Source: Nocardia niigatensis NBRC 100131 (lineage in GTDB: Bacteria > Actinomycetota > Actinomycetes > Mycobacteriales > Mycobacteriaceae). From it: DNA of 64,000 nt. This document shows positions 36,692-45,230 of this stretch, piece by piece. Position 1 is the first letter of the stretch. The number at the start of each line of letters is the position of its first letter. The notes under the pieces were generated by a model. The model was not told the DNA's origin and did not search any database. It saw only the letters and a program-made list of their open reading frames with translations. A program made the position numbers and the translations under genes. The stretch is from positions 1 through 64,000 of the forward strand of contig NZ_BAGC01000042.1 of the NCBI RefSeq assembly GCF_000308655.1. The letters are read 5' to 3'.

Positions 36692-37345
36692 TCAGCCGCC
36701 CTGCAATCCGTTGCCGATCCCGGTGGCCGCGCCGAGCTCGTAACCGACAGCCGCGCCTATGACGCCAATGGTGATACCGGACACGATCGCACTGAGCACA
36801 GCACCTATCACGGCACCGATGCCGGCCCCCGCGAGGACGCCACCCACGGCCCCGATGGGCGCGCCCACTCCCAGGGTCGGCACGGCCATGGCGAGACCGC
36901 CCGCGACCCCGCCGACGGCCGCACCGACCGCAGCCCCGATGAGCGCTCCCGGCACGGCCCCGATCACCGCGCCCGGTACCGCACCCACGACCGCGCCGAT
37001 GATGAGACCGGCGGCGCCGCTGCCCACGTTCAGGTTGGTGGCGTTGTCCGAGTAGCGAGTGTCGACGGGGACCGTGTGCAGTCCGTCGCCGACAGCGGCC
37101 TGGGCGGCGGCTGCGGCGTTCTTCGCCTGATCGAGGATGGCGGCGGGAATCGTCGGCACGCCGGGCTGCACCGGGCCGGTCTGCAGCTGCTCGAAGAACA
37201 CAGCGGCCGGGTCGCTGGGCTGCGCCGCGGCGTCGGCAGTGGCGACGGAGCAGGTCACGGCGACGGCCAGTGGTATCGCGCCGACGATCGGCAACAGGGC
37301 GCGTCGCGACGCGCTGGTCCGGGATCCTCCATACCGACGAGTCAT
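36692..37345 (-). CDS. Secreted glycine-zipper protein of unknown function
   Basis: 217 residues. A signal peptide (basic start RRYGGSRTSASRR, hydrophobic core, cleavage after ATADA) precedes a short soluble segment with PVDTRYSDNATNLNVGSG. More than 100 residues of Ala/Gly/Val with dense GxxxG and GxxxA spacing follow (AVPGALIGAAVGAAVGGVAG). Such zippers pack membrane helices or form pores. The architecture recurs among exported proteins of mycolic-acid bacteria. It lies upstream of the kinase gene on the same strand, 155 bases apart. Confidence 0.7.
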   Translation of the reverse strand: MTRRYGGSRTSASRRALLPIVGAIPLAVAVTCSVATADAAAQPSDPAAVFFEQLQTGPVQPGVPTIPAAILDQAKNAAAAAQAAVGDGLHTVPVDTRYSDNATNLNVGSGAAGLIIGAVVGAVPGAVIGAVPGALIGAAVGAAVGGVAGGLAMAVPTLGVGAPIGAVGGVLAGAGIGAVIGAVLSAIVSGITIGVIGAAVGYELGAATGIGNGLQGG

Positions 37346-37793
37346 TCGACCACCCTCTCGCTGGATTCGACTTGGAAATGCTCCCCCGGCTGCTGGTGAT
37401 GGGACACGTGCGTCACGAATGATAGCTGATCGGTAGCTATTTCCCGCGGATGAGCATGGCTCATCTCGGATTTTGCCGTCGCGGGTTACATCGAGCCGCC
37501 AATGACAGGCTGAATATCCAGATGTTGCCCGAGTTCTATACCAGCCGCGAAGTTCGCCACTTCGTTGCTAATTTGCGTGGAACTCTCCAAGCGCCGCTGT
37601 ACATTTCCAGCCGGGTTCCATCCGAGGCGATCAGCTCACAATGCCTCGGGGACCGCTCGGATCCTGTCAACAACACGGGACACGGCCGTAAAGAATCCGT
37701 CAGGATCGCCGACCTGACCAGCATCGGAGGTAAAAAGTGGGAACCCGGCCACGCGCGCGGCCGGACGCACATGTCGAGATCCAAGGAGAAGCC
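37346..37793. other. Divergent regulatory region between the exported protein and kdpDE
   Basis: About 450 bases with no credible gene. Two short dyads are visible near the left end: TAGCT/AGCTA (37424-37440) and GATGAGC-atg-GCTCATC (37449-37465). The right part carries the KdpE-like repeat at 37687-37705 and the AAGGAG site for the 57-residue ORF. Confidence 0.55.
37687..37705. promoter_or_regulatory. Putative KdpE site upstream of kdpDE
   Basis: CGTAAAGA-atc-CGTCAGGA, two half sites with an 11-base period, about 90 bases before the first ORF of the kdpDE operon. It is 16/19 identical to the element upstream of kdpFABC. Suggests autoregulation by KdpE. Confidence 0.6.
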
Positions 37794-37967
37794 GTGCCAC
37801 ACATCGCCGTCACCCTGATGGTGATCTTCGGGTTCCTCGGTTGCGCACTGGTGCTGCGCGTCCTGGCCGCCGCCGAAAACACCGTGGCCACCGCAGAGAT
37901 CACACCCGAACCCGTCCGCACGGCACAGCAGGGCATCCGCGCACCCCGCGCGATGATTGACGAGTGA
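37794..37967 (+). CDS. 57-residue membrane protein coupled to kdpD
   Basis: From GTG 37794 (AAGGAG five or so bases upstream) the product has one membrane helix (IAVTLMVIFGFLGCALVLRV) and a short charged tail with TPEPVRTAQQGIR. Its TGA overlaps the kdpD GTG by four bases (GTGA), so translation of the two is coupled. No family recognised. Position and topology suggest an accessory of the KdpD sensor or of the Kdp complex, as small membrane proteins often tune sensor kinases. That role is inferred. Confidence 0.7.
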   Translation: MPHIAVTLMVIFGFLGCALVLRVLAAAENTVATAEITPEPVRTAQQGIRAPRAMIDE

Positions 37968-40483
37968 AACGCGGTCAGCTACGCATCTACCTCGGCGCTG
38001 CCCCCGGCGTGGGCAAGACCTACTCGATGCTCGCCGAAGCGCATCGGAGGCTGGAGCGTGGACGCGATGTGGTGGCCGCCGTGGTCGAGACCTACGGCCG
38101 CAGCAAGACCGCCGAGTTGCTGGCCGGAATCGAGCGCATCCCGGCCCGGATGATCGAGTACCGCGGCACCACCCTGCCCGAACTGGATACGGAGGCGGTG
38201 CTGCGCCGGCACCCGGCGGTGGTGCTGGTCGACGAGCTGGCACACACCAACGTGCCGGGCAGCAAGCACGAGAAGCGCTGGCAGGACGTGCAGGAACTGC
38301 TGGACGCCGGCATCGATGTGGTGTCCACGGTCAATGTGCAGCACCTGGAGAGCCTCAACGACGTGGTCGAGCAGATCACGGGCGTCGTGCAGCGGGAAAC
38401 CGTGCCGGACTGGGTGGTTCGCGCCGCCGACCAGGTCGAGCTGGTGGACATCACGCCGGAAGCGCTGCGCCGCCGCATGTCCCACGGCAATGTCTACGCC
38501 GCCGAGAAGGTCGACGCGGCCCTGCGCAACTACTTCCGCCCGGGCAATCTGACCGCGCTGCGCGAGCTGGCGCTGCTGTGGCTGGCCGATCAGGTCGACG
38601 CCGCGCTCGCCAAATACCGTGCGGACCACAAGATCACCACCACCTGGGAGGCGCGCGAACGCGTCGTGGTGGCGGTGACCGGCGGCCCGGAATCGGAGAC
38701 CATCGTGCGGCGCGCCAGCCGGATCGCCGCCAAGTCCAGCGCCGAGCTGATCGTGCTGCACATCGTGCGCGGTGACGGGCTGGCCGGGGTGTCGACGCAG
38801 CGGCTCAATCGCCTGCGCGACCTGGCCACCGGTCTGGACGCGAGCCTGCACACCGTCACCGGTGAGGACGTGCCGACGGCGTTGCTGGACTTCGCGCGCC
38901 AGGTCAACGCCACCCAGCTGGTGCTGGGCACCTCCCGGCGCTCCCGCTGGGCGCGCATGCTGGACGAGGGCATCGGCGCCACGGTGGTGCAGGAGTCCGG
39001 CAAAATCGATGTCCATATGGTGACCCATGAGGAATCCAACAGGGGCAGCGCCTTTCGCTGGTCCGCACTGACCCGCCGCGAACGAAAGGTGGGTTCCTGG
39101 TCGGCGGCCCTGATCGTGCCGTCGCTGATCTGCGCCGTCATCTACTTCTGGCTCGACCGCTTCCTGGACCTCAGCGGTGAGAGCGCCCTGTTCTTCATCG
39201 GCGTCATCGCGGTCGCGCTGCTCGGCGGCATCGCCCCGGCGGCGCTCTCGGCGATCCTGTCCGGCGTCCTGCTGAACTGGTTCTTCACCCAACCGCGCTA
39301 CAGCCTCACCATCGCCCAGCTGGACAACTTCCTCACCATCGTGGTGCTGCTGTTCGTGGCGGTCGCGGTGGCGGCGCTGGTGGATGTGGCGGCCAAGCGA
39401 ACTCGCGAGGCGCGCAAGGCCTCTCGTCAGGCCGAGCTGCTGACGCTGTTCGCGGGCTCGGTGCTGCACGGCGCGGACCTGCCGGACCTGCTCGAGCGCG
39501 CCCGTGAGACCTACGGTCAGGACGCGGTCAGCCTGGTCACCGACAACGAGGTCATCGCCTCGGTCGGCGAACACGCGCCGACGCAGGTCAGCGATGCCGA
39601 AACCGCATTGGAGGCAGGCGATGACATGCACTGGCTGCTGCTGCGAGGACGTGCCGTGACCGCCGGGGACCGCCTGGTGCTGGGCGCGGTCGCGAATCAG
39701 GCCGCCGGGCTGGTACAGCAGAAGCAGTTGCAGGAGGAGGCCAGCGCCGCCCAGGCGCTCATGGAGGCCGACAAGCTACGCCGCGCCCTGCTCTCGGCGG
39801 TCAGCCACGATCTGCGCACCCCGCTGGCCGCGGCCAAGGCGGCGGTGTCCAGTCTGCGCAGCGACGATGTGGAGTTCTCCCCCGAGGACACCGCCGAATT
39901 GCTGGAAACCATCGAGGAATCCGTGGATCAGCTGACCGCGCTGGTCGGCAATCTGCTGGACTCCTCACGCCTGGCGGTCGGCGTGATCAGGCCGCAGGTG
40001 CGCCGGGTCTATCTGGACGAGGTGGTGCACCACGCGCTGATGGGCATGGGCACCCGCGGCATGCGCCGCACCACCATGGACCGGGTGAAGGTGGATGTCG
40101 ACACCGTTTCGGTGCTCGCCGATCCCGGTCTGCTGGAACGGGTCCTGGCCAATCTGATCGACAATGCCGCCCGCTACTCCCCCAGGGATTCGATGGTGCG
40201 CGTCGCGGCGGAACAGGTCGGGCAGCGAGTGGCGATTACGGTGATGGATACCGGCCCTGGCGTACCGACCGGCCTGGAGGATCAGCTGTTCGAGCCGTTC
40301 CAACGGCTCGGCGATCGCGACACCTCCACCGGCGTGGGCCTGGGCCTGTCGGTGGTGCGCGGTTTCGTGGACGCCATGGGCGGCACCGTGCACGCGGAGC
40401 CCACCCCCGGCGGCGGTTTGACCATGGTGATCGATCTGCCCGGGGGCGACGACCCCGCGGGCACGGCAGAGGAGAACGGGTGA
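37964..40483 (+). CDS. kdpD: Sensor histidine kinase KdpD
   Basis: 839 residues. The N-terminal KdpD domain holds Walker A (GAAPGVGKTYSML) and VLVDELAHTNVPGSKHEKRW. A universal-stress-like domain follows (about 220-340, VVVAVTGGPESETIVRRASR), then four membrane helices (about 370-480), a GAF-like region, HisKA with SAVSHDLRTPLAAAK (His near 613) and HATPase (NLIDNAARYSP, DTGPGVP). KdpD senses low K+ or osmotic stress and phosphorylates KdpE. Its GTG overlaps the 57-residue ORF and its end overlaps kdpE by four bases. Confidence 0.98.
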   Translation: MKRGQLRIYLGAAPGVGKTYSMLAEAHRRLERGRDVVAAVVETYGRSKTAELLAGIERIPARMIEYRGTTLPELDTEAVLRRHPAVVLVDELAHTNVPGSKHEKRWQDVQELLDAGIDVVSTVNVQHLESLNDVVEQITGVVQRETVPDWVVRAADQVELVDITPEALRRRMSHGNVYAAEKVDAALRNYFRPGNLTALRELALLWLADQVDAALAKYRADHKITTTWEARERVVVAVTGGPESETIVRRASRIAAKSSAELIVLHIVRGDGLAGVSTQRLNRLRDLATGLDASLHTVTGEDVPTALLDFARQVNATQLVLGTSRRSRWARMLDEGIGATVVQESGKIDVHMVTHEESNRGSAFRWSALTRRERKVGSWSAALIVPSLICAVIYFWLDRFLDLSGESALFFIGVIAVALLGGIAPAALSAILSGVLLNWFFTQPRYSLTIAQLDNFLTIVVLLFVAVAVAALVDVAAKRTREARKASRQAELLTLFAGSVLHGADLPDLLERARETYGQDAVSLVTDNEVIASVGEHAPTQVSDAETALEAGDDMHWLLLRGRAVTAGDRLVLGAVANQAAGLVQQKQLQEEASAAQALMEADKLRRALLSAVSHDLRTPLAAAKAAVSSLRSDDVEFSPEDTAELLETIEESVDQLTALVGNLLDSSRLAVGVIRPQVRRVYLDEVVHHALMGMGTRGMRRTTMDRVKVDVDTVSVLADPGLLERVLANLIDNAARYSPRDSMVRVAAEQVGQRVAITVMDTGPGVPTGLEDQLFEPFQRLGDRDTSTGVGLGLSVVRGFVDAMGGTVHAEPTPGGGLTMVIDLPGGDDPAGTAEENG

Positions 40484-41181
40484 CGAACGCGGCGGCGGCG
40501 CCGATCAAAGTGCTGGTGGTCGACGACGAACCCCAGATCCTGCGTGCCCTGCGCATCAATCTGTCGGTGCGCGGCTACGACGTGACCACCGCGTCCCACG
40601 GGGCCGCGGCCCTGCGCGCGGCCGCCGAGAAACACCCCGACGTCATCATTCTCGACCTCGGCCTGCCCGATATGGACGGCATCGAGGTGCTCGCCGGCCT
40701 GCGCGGCTGGTCCACCGCCCCGGTCATCGTGCTCTCCGCCCGCACCGACTCCTCCGACAAGGTGGAGGCCCTCGACGCCGGCGCCGACGACTACGTCACC
40801 AAACCCTTCGGCATGGACGAGCTGCTGGCCCGCCTGCGCGCCGCCGTCCGCCGCTCGGCCAAAACCGCGGACACCGCCGAACCGGTCGTCGAAACCGCCT
40901 CCTTCACCGTCGATCTCGCGGCCAAGAAGGTGACCCGCCACGGCCACGACGTGCATCTGACCCCGACCGAATGGGGTGTGCTGGAGATGCTGGTCCGCAA
41001 TCGCGGCAAGCTCGTCGGCCGCCGTGAGCTCCTGCGCGAGGTCTGGGGTCCCTCGTACGCGACCGAAACCCACTATCTGCGGGTCTATCTCGCGCAGCTG
41101 CGCCGCAAACTCGAGGACGACCCTTCCCAGCCCAAGCACCTCCTCACCGAGGCCGGCATGGGCTACCGCTTCCAGTCGTAA
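40480..41181 (+). CDS. kdpE: Response regulator KdpE
   Basis: 233 residues of the OmpR/PhoB class. The receiver domain has the phospho-acceptor Asp (near 58) in VIILDLGLPDMDGIEV and the Lys in DDYVTKPFGMDEL. The C-terminal winged helix includes HLTPTEWGVLEMLVRN and ETHYLRVYLAQLRRKLE. It activates kdpFABC, probably through the 11-bp-period repeats at 34689 and 37687. Overlap with kdpD ensures coupled synthesis. Confidence 0.97.
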   Translation: MTNAAAAPIKVLVVDDEPQILRALRINLSVRGYDVTTASHGAAALRAAAEKHPDVIILDLGLPDMDGIEVLAGLRGWSTAPVIVLSARTDSSDKVEALDAGADDYVTKPFGMDELLARLRAAVRRSAKTADTAEPVVETASFTVDLAAKKVTRHGHDVHLTPTEWGVLEMLVRNRGKLVGRRELLREVWGPSYATETHYLRVYLAQLRRKLEDDPSQPKHLLTEAGMGYRFQS

Positions 41182-41204
41182 TCCCCGGACAGCGATTCGG
41201 ACCA

Positions 41205-42386
41205 CTACCGCGTCAGTCGGATGGGCAGCGACTTGAGTCCGTTGTTCAGATTCGAACGGATACGCCGGGATTCGCCGGTCTGCTCCATCTTCGGGAAGCG
41301 GGCCAGCAGCTCCTCGAAGAACACCCGGCCCTCCAGCCGGGCCAGGTGCACGCCCAGGCAGAAGTGCTGGGCCAGGCCGAAGGACAGGTGCGGGTTGGGA
41401 TTACGACGGATATCGAAGTCCTGCGCGGCGCCGAAGACGTCCTCGTCCCGATTCGCCGAGGTGTACCACATGGCCACCTTGTCCCCCGCCTTGATCGGGA
41501 CCCCGCGGATCTCGGTGTCGGCGGTGGCCGTGCGCCGGAAATAGTGCAGCGGGTTGGCGTATCGCAGGATCTCCTCCACCGCACCGGGAATCAACGCCGG
41601 ATCCGCGCGCAGGGCCGCGAGCTGCTCGGGATGCCGCAGCAGCAGTTCCAGGCCCGAGGACAGCATGGTCTTGGTGGTGTCGTTGCCCGCGGTCACCAGC
41701 TGGGTGAAGAAGCTGCCGAACTCCAGGTCCGACATGGGCTTTCCACCGTAGGCCCCGCCCAGGATGAGAGAGGTCAGGTCCGCCTGCGGCGGTTCGGCCC
41801 GGCGCGCCATGGAGAACTGGATGGCGTAGATGGCCATATTCGTCAGCTCGGCGGTGACGTCGAAATCGCCGACCAGCTCCGGATCCTGCTGGCTGGTGGA
41901 CTGTTCGGCCCAGCGCCGGATGCTCGGCCAGTCCGCGACCGGAATCCCGAACAGGCCGCCCACCACCTGGCTGGGCAGCACGCCCGCCACGTCGTGCACG
42001 AATTCGACCTCGCCGTCGACGCTGTCGAGCAGATTCCGGGTCAGCTCCCGGATCCGGTCCTCCAGCTCGCCGATGACCCGCGCCTTGAAGTGCTCGGCCA
42101 GCGGCCTGCGGTACTCGGTGTGCCGCGGCGGATCCATCATGAGCAGCATGTTGCGGGTCTGTTCGAGTCGTTCGGGCGGCTGGTTCTCCAGGATCACGCC
42201 CTCGCGCTCGGCGGAGAACAGTTCCGGATTGCGAGCCACGTGCGCCACATCCGCGTGCTTGAGGATCGCCCAGTAACCGGGTTCGCCCGGCATCTCCTGC
42301 CAGTGCACCGGGTCCGCGCGGCGGAGTTCGGCGAAGATCTCGTGGATCGGCCCGGACACATAGAGCTCCGGATCGTAGATGTCCAT
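41205..42386 (-). CDS. Cytochrome P450
   Basis: 393 residues from ATG 42386 (GAGGTGG upstream; GTG 42398 also possible). The I-helix AGNDTTKTMLSSGLELLLRH, the EEILRYANP (ExxR) pair and the heme loop FGLAQHFCLGVHLARLEGRV with its ligand Cys are present. The usual third Gly of the heme loop is Ala. A soluble bacterial class I P450 needing ferredoxin and reductase, neither of which is adjacent. Resembles actinobacterial CYPs acting on lipids or steroids. Substrate unknown. Convergent with kdpE. Confidence 0.92.
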   Translation of the reverse strand: MDIYDPELYVSGPIHEIFAELRRADPVHWQEMPGEPGYWAILKHADVAHVARNPELFSAEREGVILENQPPERLEQTRNMLLMMDPPRHTEYRRPLAEHFKARVIGELEDRIRELTRNLLDSVDGEVEFVHDVAGVLPSQVVGGLFGIPVADWPSIRRWAEQSTSQQDPELVGDFDVTAELTNMAIYAIQFSMARRAEPPQADLTSLILGGAYGGKPMSDLEFGSFFTQLVTAGNDTTKTMLSSGLELLLRHPEQLAALRADPALIPGAVEEILRYANPLHYFRRTATADTEIRGVPIKAGDKVAMWYTSANRDEDVFGAAQDFDIRRNPNPHLSFGLAQHFCLGVHLARLEGRVFFEELLARFPKMEQTGESRRIRSNLNNGLKSLPIRLTR

Positions 42387-42553
42387 GACCGTGCCCACGG
42401 CCCACCTCGGTATTCGCTTGCGGGTATACGTCTTTCGCTTCGGACGCTAACCCCGGGCCCCGGCGGGCGGCGCGGTTCGGCACCGCGATCCCAGTCAGTG
42501 GACGCGCCGCGCGCGGCACCCGATGCCGGGTACCCGGACGGTGATGAACCACC

Positions 42554-43222
42554 ATGGACGCCATGTCTGTTGCCGCGATCGTGTTCGACATGGACGGTGT
42601 GCTCATCGACACCGAGCCCATCTGGGAGGAGGTGCGACGCGAGTACGTCGAGGAGATGCGCGGGCGCTGGCTGCCCGATACCCAGGACCGCTTCATGGGC
42701 ATGAGCACGGCCGAATGGTCGCGCTACCTCAGCGAGGATCTGCTCGACGGCCGCCGCACCCCCGACGAGGTCGCCGAGGACGTCATCTCCCGCATGGCCG
42801 CCCGCTACGGCGGCCACCTGCCGCTCATGCCCGACGCGACCGCCACCGTCCGGCTGCTGGCCCGGACCTGTCCCCTCGGACTGGCCAGTTCCTCCCCGCG
42901 CCGGCTCATCGATGTGGTGCTCGATCACATGGGCGTCACCGACCTGTTCGCCGCGACCGTGTCCACCGAGGAGGTGGCGCGCGGCAAGCCCGCACCCGAC
43001 GGCTATCTCGAGGCCGCGGCCCGCCTCGGCGTCGACCCCGACCTGTGCATCGCGATCGAGGATTCCAGCAACGGCCTGCGCGCCGCCCACGCGGCGGGCA
43101 TGACGGTCATCGCCGTCCCGCACCCCAGGTACCCGCCCGCGGTGGACGCTCTCGCGCTCACGTCGTACGTCGCCGAGAGCCTGCGGGAGGTCACCCCGGA
43201 ACTGGTGGCGGAATTCGGCTGA
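42554..43222 (+). CDS. HAD family phosphatase/mutase
   Basis: 222 residues with the full HAD set: VFDMDGVLIDTEP (nucleophile Asp), LASSSPRRLIDVV, KPAPDGYLEAAARLGV and IEDSSNGLRAAHAAGM. The helical cap inserted after motif I fits beta-phosphoglucomutase or sugar-phosphate phosphatase relatives. Divergent from the P450. ATG 42554 or 42563. The substrate cannot be assigned. Confidence 0.88.
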   Translation: MDAMSVAAIVFDMDGVLIDTEPIWEEVRREYVEEMRGRWLPDTQDRFMGMSTAEWSRYLSEDLLDGRRTPDEVAEDVISRMAARYGGHLPLMPDATATVRLLARTCPLGLASSSPRRLIDVVLDHMGVTDLFAATVSTEEVARGKPAPDGYLEAAARLGVDPDLCIAIEDSSNGLRAAHAAGMTVIAVPHPRYPPAVDALALTSYVAESLREVTPELVAEFG

Positions 43223-43292
43223 CCACCTCGGCGTTCCGAACGAGCGGCAACCAGATGGTTGCCCCGGGTGACCCAATGGGAGGATCTTCACC

Positions 43293-43757
43293 ATGTCCGA
43301 ACAGACCGCCGCACCGCAGACCGTCGCCACCGACCCGGCCGCCGAGCCGGTCAAGCTGTGGGCCGAACGCACCGGCACCCGCGCCTACACCGGCCGCAAC
43401 AACCGCGGTGGCGAGGTGTCCATCGCGTCTGCGGGCGTGCCGGGCGCGTTCACCCCGGGTGAGCTGCTGAAGATCGCGCTGGCGGGCTGCACCGGCCTGA
43501 GCGCCGACTTCACCCTCGCGCGCCGGCTCGGCGAGAACTTCGACGCCACCGTGCACGTCTCCGGCGACGCCGACCGCGAGAACGAGGTGTACCCGGAGCT
43601 CAACGAGGAGTTCGAGCTCGACCTCAGCGAGCTCGATGCCGAAACCCGCGAGCGCCTGCTGGTCGCCGCGCAGCGCGCCGTGGACAAGGTCTGCACGGTC
43701 GGCCGCACCCTCGAGGCGGGCACCACCGTGAACCTGACCTTCCGCATCGACGCATGA
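43293..43757 (+). CDS. OsmC family peroxiredoxin
   Basis: 154 residues. The two redox Cys are in [15 protein letters not shown] and [14 protein letters not shown], with the Arg-bearing helix near the start ([20 protein letters not shown]). OsmC/Ohr proteins reduce organic hydroperoxides. This gene sits beside acyP next to the core mutM/rnc block, as its homologue does in mycobacteria; its stop overlaps the acylphosphatase start by four bases (ATGA). GGGAGG lies before ATG 43293. Confidence 0.92.
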   Translation: MSEQTAAPQTVATDPAAEPVKLWAERTGTRAYTGRNNRGGEVSIASAGVPGAFTPGELLKIALAGCTGLSADFTLARRLGENFDATVHVSGDADRENEVYPELNEEFELDLSELDAETRERLLVAAQRAVDKVCTVGRTLEAGTTVNLTFRIDA

Positions 43758-44035
43758 GCGGTGACCCGGTCCGGCTCAGCGCCTGGGTGCACGGATTCGT
43801 ACAGGGCGTCGGGTTCCGTTGGTGGACCCGCTCGCGCGCCCTGGAACTGGGCCTGACCGGTTACGCCCGCAATCACCGCGACGGCCGCGTGCACGTCGTG
43901 GCCGAAGGCCCCCGCGATCGCTGCGAAACCCTGCTCGACCTGCTACGTTCCGGTACAACACCAGGTCGGGTAAACCTGGTGGTGGAAGACTGGAGTGCCG
44001 CCGCGGGCGGCATGACAGGATTCGAAGAACGCTAA
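43754..44035 (+). CDS. acyP: Acylphosphatase
   Basis: 93 residues, typical length. It hydrolyses acyl phosphates. The phosphate-binding loop [11 protein letters not shown] with the catalytic Arg, and [11 protein letters not shown] with the catalytic Asn, are intact, followed by [19 protein letters not shown]. Translationally coupled to osmC. In mycobacteria it follows smc directly; here 35 kb separate them. Confidence 0.95.
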   Translation: MSGDPVRLSAWVHGFVQGVGFRWWTRSRALELGLTGYARNHRDGRVHVVAEGPRDRCETLLDLLRSGTTPGRVNLVVEDWSAAAGGMTGFEER

Positions 44036-44063
44036 GCGAGCGGCGAGCCCACGGAGTCGACCA

Positions 44064-45230
44064 ATGTCCACAGACCGTCCCGGTAGTCCGGACAACCCGG
44101 ACCGCCCCACACCCGACCCCGCACACCCCGCCGAATCCCCTAGCGCCCCAGCCGATCCCGCCCACCCCGGCCACGCGCACTACCCGCTCCCGGACGATCC
44201 GGACGCCGAGCCGGCCACACCCGTCGGCCGCAACGACCCCACCGTCCGGTTCACGACGGCCGAGCCGGGCACGCCCAGCGAGCCCCCCGCAACAGGTCAA
44301 CCCCGCGGCCACGAGCCGACTCTCGCGCTGCCCACCGAATCCGCCCCCGACGCAGCGGGTACCGGCGGCCAGTCCCTCGCGCCCCAGGAGAGTGGGCCTC
44401 AGCCCACGCTGCCGCTGCCCGCGGACTTCGGGGCCGAGCACGGCGCGACGCCGCACGCACCGCACCATCTCGCGGGCGAATTCCATGGTGGGTCCGGAGC
44501 TTTCGGGCGATCGGGAGACGCCGCACCGACCGCCGCGCTGGGCGCCACCCCGCCACCGCTGCTGGGCGGGGCCGGGTTCGTCCTGCCGGGACCGGTGGTG
44601 GAACCACCGGAGCCCGCGTTGCCCGCTCCGGTGGAGGACGCGCCCCGGCGGCGCGGCAGTATCACCAACCAGGAGGCCGGGATCACGCAGCCGCGGCCGC
44701 CCACGGTGGCCGAGGCCCGAGCGCGGGAGAAGGCGCGGCGGCGGGCCGAAGCACAGGAGCGGGCCGAGGCGGAGGCCGCGGAAGCCAAGCAGCGCAAGAA
44801 GAAACGACTACTCATCGGCGGCGCGGCCGTGGTGGGCATCGCGGCGCTGGTCGGCGGCGGGTATCTGGTGGCGTCGGCGTGGAACGGGCCCGAGGTGACC
44901 GCGTACTGCACGGTGGTCGCCAACAAGGGTGAGACCGTGCCCACCGGGGCGGGCCAGAGCGTCACCGCGACACAGGACAATCAAGAGATCGTCGTTCCCG
45001 ACAACTACTGCTCGGACGCGACGGATCACGGGGACAGCGGGGTTCACCCCGGGTTCTTCCTCCTGGCCGGGCACTCCTACCGGTACTACTACGGCGGCAG
45101 CGGCACCATCGGGCACGCGCCGACCGGCGGCAGCACGACGGCCCCGACGGGCTCGACGGTGAAGACCAAGAGCGGCAGCACGATTCAACGCGGCGGACTC
45201 GGCGCGAAGATCCATGGTGGAGGTTCCTAG
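44064..45230 (+). CDS. Membrane protein with proline-rich N-terminus, likely YjfM-like partner of the ATP-grasp enzyme
   Basis: 388 residues. A long Pro/Ala/Asp-rich cytosolic N-terminal region ends in a charged coiled stretch (ARAREKARRRAEAQERAEAE). One membrane helix follows ([20 protein letters not shown]) and then an outside domain of about 110 residues with two Cys (AYCTVVANKGE and VVPDNYCSDA), GFFLLAGHSYRYYYGGSG and a Gly/Thr/Ser tail. The domain type and its overlap with a glutathionylspermidine-synthase-like gene recall YjfM (DUF1190) of the E. coli yjf cluster. The similarity is by context and rough pattern, not motif for motif. Confidence 0.65.
   Translation: MSTDRPGSPDNPDRPTPDPAHPAESPSAPADPAHPGHAHYPLPDDPDAEPATPVGRNDPTVRFTTAEPGTPSEPPATGQPRGHEPTLALPTESAPDAAGTGGQSLAPQESGPQPTLPLPADFGAEHGATPHAPHHLAGEFHGGSGAFGRSGDAAPTAALGATPPPLLGGAGFVLPGPVVEPPEPALPAPVEDAPRRRGSITNQEAGITQPRPPTVAEARAREKARRRAEAQERAEAEAAEAKQRKKKRLLIGGAAVVGIAALVGGGYLVASAWNGPEVTAYCTVVANKGETVPTGAGQSVTATQDNQEIVVPDNYCSDATDHGDSGVHPGFFLLAGHSYRYYYGGSGTIGHAPTGGSTTAPTGSTVKTKSGSTIQRGGLGAKIHGGGS

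Noticed and set aside
37450..37818. 122-codon plus-strand frame in the kdpDE promoter region
   Set aside because: Mixed composition without hydrophobic or helical pattern; overlaps the better 57-residue ORF.
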